Positions 6,174 through 8,635 of a stretch of DNA of 8,635 nucleotides are shown here, in pieces. Below the pieces are notes generated by a model. That model saw only the letters and a program-made list of their open reading frames with translations, was not told the origin of the DNA and ran no database searches. The stretch is from Bacteroidales bacterium (GTDB taxonomy: Bacteria > Bacteroidota > Bacteroidia > Bacteroidales > VadinHA17), in NCBI GenBank assembly GCA_012514255.1, contig JAAZAP010000367.1, forward strand, positions 1-8,635, in the 5' to 3' direction. The position numbers were made by a program, and so were the translations under genes. Every line of letters starts with the position of its first letter. The stretch's first letter is position 1.

Positions 6174-6348
6174 CTTTCTCTTTTCCGGATATTATTCTGA
6201 CCAGGATGGAGGGAAATATTACTATGCCTTTGATGAGAAAGTGCCGCTTACAGGATTGAAAACCAAAGCGGTGATTTGTTTCAGGCAATCGATTGAAAAG
6301 GACTTGGTTACAACAAAACTAAGGTCTATCGATCCTGGATTTGAGTAA
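6133..6348 (+). pseudogene. N-terminal piece of the S8 subtilase (signal peptide and first pro-module), cut by TAA
   Basis: 71 residues end at TAA 6346-6348. MKKQKLIIFMGCTFFLFSG is a signal peptide with a hydrophobic core at residues 6-18. Next come YYYAFDEKVPL and KTKAVICFRQSIEKDLVTTKL, which look like the first half of a subtilase propeptide fold (strand, then helix). The same frame stays open immediately after the stop and continues the module with EWRTTKTLVIST and on into the catalytic domain. The stop sits in the middle of a domain, so this is one gene split by a nonsense codon and not a separate small protein. A single base change from CAA, AAA or GAA would create it. A base-calling error is possible. 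Confidence 0.7.
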
Positions 6349-6399
6349 GAATGGCGAACTACCAAAACACTTGTTATCAGTACTCCAAGTGAATCTTTG

Positions 6400-8635
6400 A
6401 TGAAACAGGCTTTGGATACATTTGAAAAGATGGATGAAGTTCGTACCTCTCAGATGATGTATAGAATCAACACAGGACTTGAAATGGGCATTGGAGATGA
6501 GATCGCTGTCAGGTTTAGGGAAAATGTATCGCAGCAACAAATTGAAGCGATAATCCATAAGTATGGTTTAGATATGGTTAAAACCAGTAAAATTTATAAC
6601 CTATTAATCGTACCAAAAGGAGGTAATGCACTACAGATAGCCAATGAAATCCAGGAAAGCGGTTTGGTTTTGTTTTCCCATCCCAATTTTGTAGTAAGTG
6701 CCGAGTTATATCAGGACATCCCCAATGATACTTATTTTAGTAATCAATTTTATCTGCATAACACCAGCCAGATATTCACGGACGGGCATACCGGAACTAT
6801 TGATGCTGATATAGATGCCCCGGAAGCATGGACAATGACAAAGGGAGCCAATAGTATCATTATAGCAGTTATTGATGAGGGAATATCGTCCGATCATCCC
6901 GATCTGCCCAATACCAGACAGGTCAGACTTAATGGAAGCAATTTTGCAGATGGCGATCCGAACAATCCATCACCAACCAACAACCAAAATCACGGCAATA
7001 GTAGCGCTGGTATTATTGCCGCTACTAGGAATAATAGTCAGGGCGTCACAGGTATTGCACCTAATTGCAGAATTATGCCCATTAGGATATTCGACAGTTT
7101 GGCAAATGGGGTTTCATCTAGTCTTGTGGCTGACGCAATTGAATTTGCAGTAGACAATGGAGCGCAGGTGCTCTCCAATAGCTGGGGGTATTCCTCGAGT
7201 AACCCTAATTATCTTCCTGTAATTGTTCAGGCAATACAGTACGCTGTTAACTCAGGTTGCATCGTTGTTTTTGCCGCTGGCAATAATGCCAGGCATACAC
7301 AGGGTGATAATGGATATGTTTCATTTCCCAGTAATGTGAACATTCCAGGAGTTATTACCGTGGGTGCATCGGATAGAAACGATATGCAATCAGATTACAG
7401 TCCGACAAGTAATCCGGGGAGTCAAAACAACCAAATCGTAGATATTACAGCACCATCACATCGCGCATATCCTCCGCAGTATTATCAACGCTTTGGTCTA
7501 GTTGGTGGAATTGATGGTGAGACGCTCGAAGTATGGAGCATTGATATCTTTGGGAATACAGGCTATAATCCGTATCCGGAATTTATTGTTCCCGGCAATC
7601 CTGATACAAGATCCATAAATCCCTCACAGGTGGGAGAACAATTGCCTAATGTGGGTGTAAACTTTAATGCATATACAGGAAGATTCGGAGGAACGTCTGC
7701 TGCTTGCCCACAAGTAGCAGGTGTTGCTGCATTGATATTATCTATAAATCCTGATTTAACCACACAACAAGTCTTTAATATTATTACTGGAGCGGCTGAT
7801 CAAGTAGGCGGGTACGTCTATACCAATGGAAGAAGTAACGAATTGGGTTCTGGCAGATTGAATGCATGCAGAGCTGTTACTCAAGTAATATCAACAATTA
7901 CACTTATCTCCGGTCCCTCTTTTGTTTGCTCATCTGGAGCGACATTTGAGGTTAGTAACCTTCCGGACGGGGTTTCTGTCAGCTGGAGTGCCAGCCCATC
8001 TTATTATTTCACGACCACCTCCGGAACAGGATCAGCCTTTTTAACGGCCTGGACAGGCGGATTCAGAAAGGGAGTCGGAACAATCACTGCCACTTTAGTG
8101 ACTTCCTGTGATACGTTCAATCTCACGAAGTCTGTATGGGCAGGTACACCTACAGCCCCGACAGCAATTACCCTTCTACCTGATGATGGTGTATGCAGAG
8201 GCCCTGCCTATTACTACCAGGTAGGCCTGTTACATCCGTACCCGTCATACGTCAGCTCCTGGTACTGGGATCTTCAGTCACCAGGGGTGATAATCGGGAG
8301 CAGGACAGGCTCCTCACTGAAATTCTACTACCCTTCAGGTACAACGCCGGGCAGGTATTCTGTAGCAGTAAAAGCAGTTAACCCATGTGGTGACAGTTCG
8401 TATCATATTGAGTATTTTGATGTCATTGACTGTGACCGGATGGAGATGGTATCATTTAATATCTATCCCAATCCGGTAAGGGATGTGCTCAATGTTGAAA
8501 TTACTGCAAATGATGCTGTGGAGATCAATCCTGAGGCCATTACCGAATTAAGGATATATGACACATTCCTTTCACTGAAGAAACAGCTGACTTTTAGCGG
8601 CAGCACAGTGTCAGTGAATACCGGAGATCTTCCGC
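6400..8635 (+). CDS. S8 subtilisin-like serine peptidase with T9SS tail, main part (3' end outside window; 5' part separated by in-frame stop)
   Basis: The frame that carries the signal peptide at 6133 is open from 6349 to the window end. ATG 6400 is the first in-frame Met after the stop and is only a nominal start. Order of parts: the end of a first pro-module; a second, complete pro-module of the fervidolysin-like kind (DEIAVRFRENVSQQQIEAI to FSHPNFV, about 6500-6700); then the catalytic domain. Catalytic Asp is at 6874 (AVIDEGI), His at 6991 (NHGNSSAGIIAA), oxyanion Asn at 7282 (AAGNN) and Ser at 7696 (GTSAACPQVAG), all intact. After about 7900 come PKD/Ig-like modules (ISGPSFVCSSGATFEV; a second near 8155-8440), then FNIYPNPVRDVLNVEI from 8455, the start of a type A sorting domain for T9SS export and surface anchoring. 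Such enzymes degrade extracellular protein. Without the upstream signal peptide a product from 6400 would stay cytoplasmic, so the gene is probably inactive unless the stop is read through or is an error. Confidence 0.85.
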   Translation, partial: MKQALDTFEKMDEVRTSQMMYRINTGLEMGIGDEIAVRFRENVSQQQIEAIIHKYGLDMVKTSKIYNLLIVPKGGNALQIANEIQESGLVLFSHPNFVVSAELYQDIPNDTYFSNQFYLHNTSQIFTDGHTGTIDADIDAPEAWTMTKGANSIIIAVIDEGISSDHPDLPNTRQVRLNGSNFADGDPNNPSPTNNQNHGNSSAGIIAATRNNSQGVTGIAPNCRIMPIRIFDSLANGVSSSLVADAIEFAVDNGAQVLSNSWGYSSSNPNYLPVIVQAIQYAVNSGCIVVFAAGNNARHTQGDNGYVSFPSNVNIPGVITVGASDRNDMQSDYSPTSNPGSQNNQIVDITAPSHRAYPPQYYQRFGLVGGIDGETLEVWSIDIFGNTGYNPYPEFIVPGNPDTRSINPSQVGEQLPNVGVNFNAYTGRFGGTSAACPQVAGVAALILSINPDLTTQQVFNIITGAADQVGGYVYTNGRSNELGSGRLNACRAVTQVISTITLISGPSFVCSSGATFEVSNLPDGVSVSWSASPSYYFTTTSGTGSAFLTAWTGGFRKGVGTITATLVTSCDTFNLTKSVWAGTPTAPTAITLLPDDGVCRGPAYYYQVGLLHPYPSYVSSWYWDLQSPGVIIGSRTGSSLKFYYPSGTTPGRYSVAVKAVNPCGDSSYHIEYFDVIDCDRMEMVSFNIYPNPVRDVLNVEITANDAVEINPEAITELRIYDTFLSLKKQLTFSGSTVSVNTGDLP

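Noticed and set aside
6319..6558. Minus-strand 79-codon frame opposite the subtilase propeptide
   Set aside because: The plus strand carries a clear subtilase prodomain here; the reverse frame has no recognisable features.
6872..7153. Plus-strand 93-codon frame within the subtilase
   Set aside because: It is another frame over the catalytic Asp and His region, which is clearly coded in the frame of 6349-8635.
8193..8381. Plus-strand 62-codon frame near the right end
   Set aside because: It overlaps the PKD-like module of the subtilase in a different frame and has no support of its own.

Overview
The window looks like chromosomal DNA from a member of the Bacteroidota, probably a Bacteroidales-type, environmental or uncultured lineage. 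Four things point that way: a RecJ of the Bacteroidetes type, a PorV-like outer-membrane protein followed by a helix-hairpin-helix/beta-barrel protein, a promoter matching the Bacteroidetes -33/-7 consensus (TTG...TAnnTTTG), and a secreted subtilase ending in a type IX secretion (T9SS) sorting tail.

Left part (1-4840, GC-rich, about 50-65% in the 60-base blocks I counted). It opens with the 3' nine-tenths of recJ. After the recJ stop comes an array of the heptamer GGCAGTA/C whose last copies form the left arm of an intrinsic terminator. A well-matched promoter then drives a two-gene unit: a 268-residue PorV-like barrel protein, and a roughly 717-residue protein with a periplasmic helix-hairpin-helix N-terminus and an outer-membrane barrel C-terminus. 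Their start and stop codons overlap. A second GGCA-heptamer run with a long hairpin closes this unit. Next, on the minus strand, is only the last 35 codons of what looks like purE.

Right part (about 4840 to 8000, AT-rich, about 27-45% GC in sampled blocks, rising to 52-53% near the right end). The purE remnant stops at about 4837. A start-less 3' fragment of an unidentified gene begins within 20 bases of that point, running the other way, so the spot looks like a recombination junction or an assembly join. Beyond it are two small related lipoprotein-like genes, the first apparently decayed. Then comes a large S8 subtilase gene with signal peptide, two-module propeptide, complete catalytic centre, PKD/Ig-like modules and a T9SS tail, which runs off the window. 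An in-frame TAA at 6346-6348 separates its signal peptide from the rest. The first 65 bases around the subtilase start also occur about 965 bases upstream, with one A gained, which suggests an old duplication of a lipoprotein-subtilase unit followed by loss.

Overall, a normal vertically inherited left half is joined to a decaying accessory locus holding four damaged or partial genes. I see no transposase, integrase, CRISPR array, tRNA or rRNA. The least understood intact genes are the PorV-like/HHH-barrel pair and the small lipoprotein family next to the subtilase.
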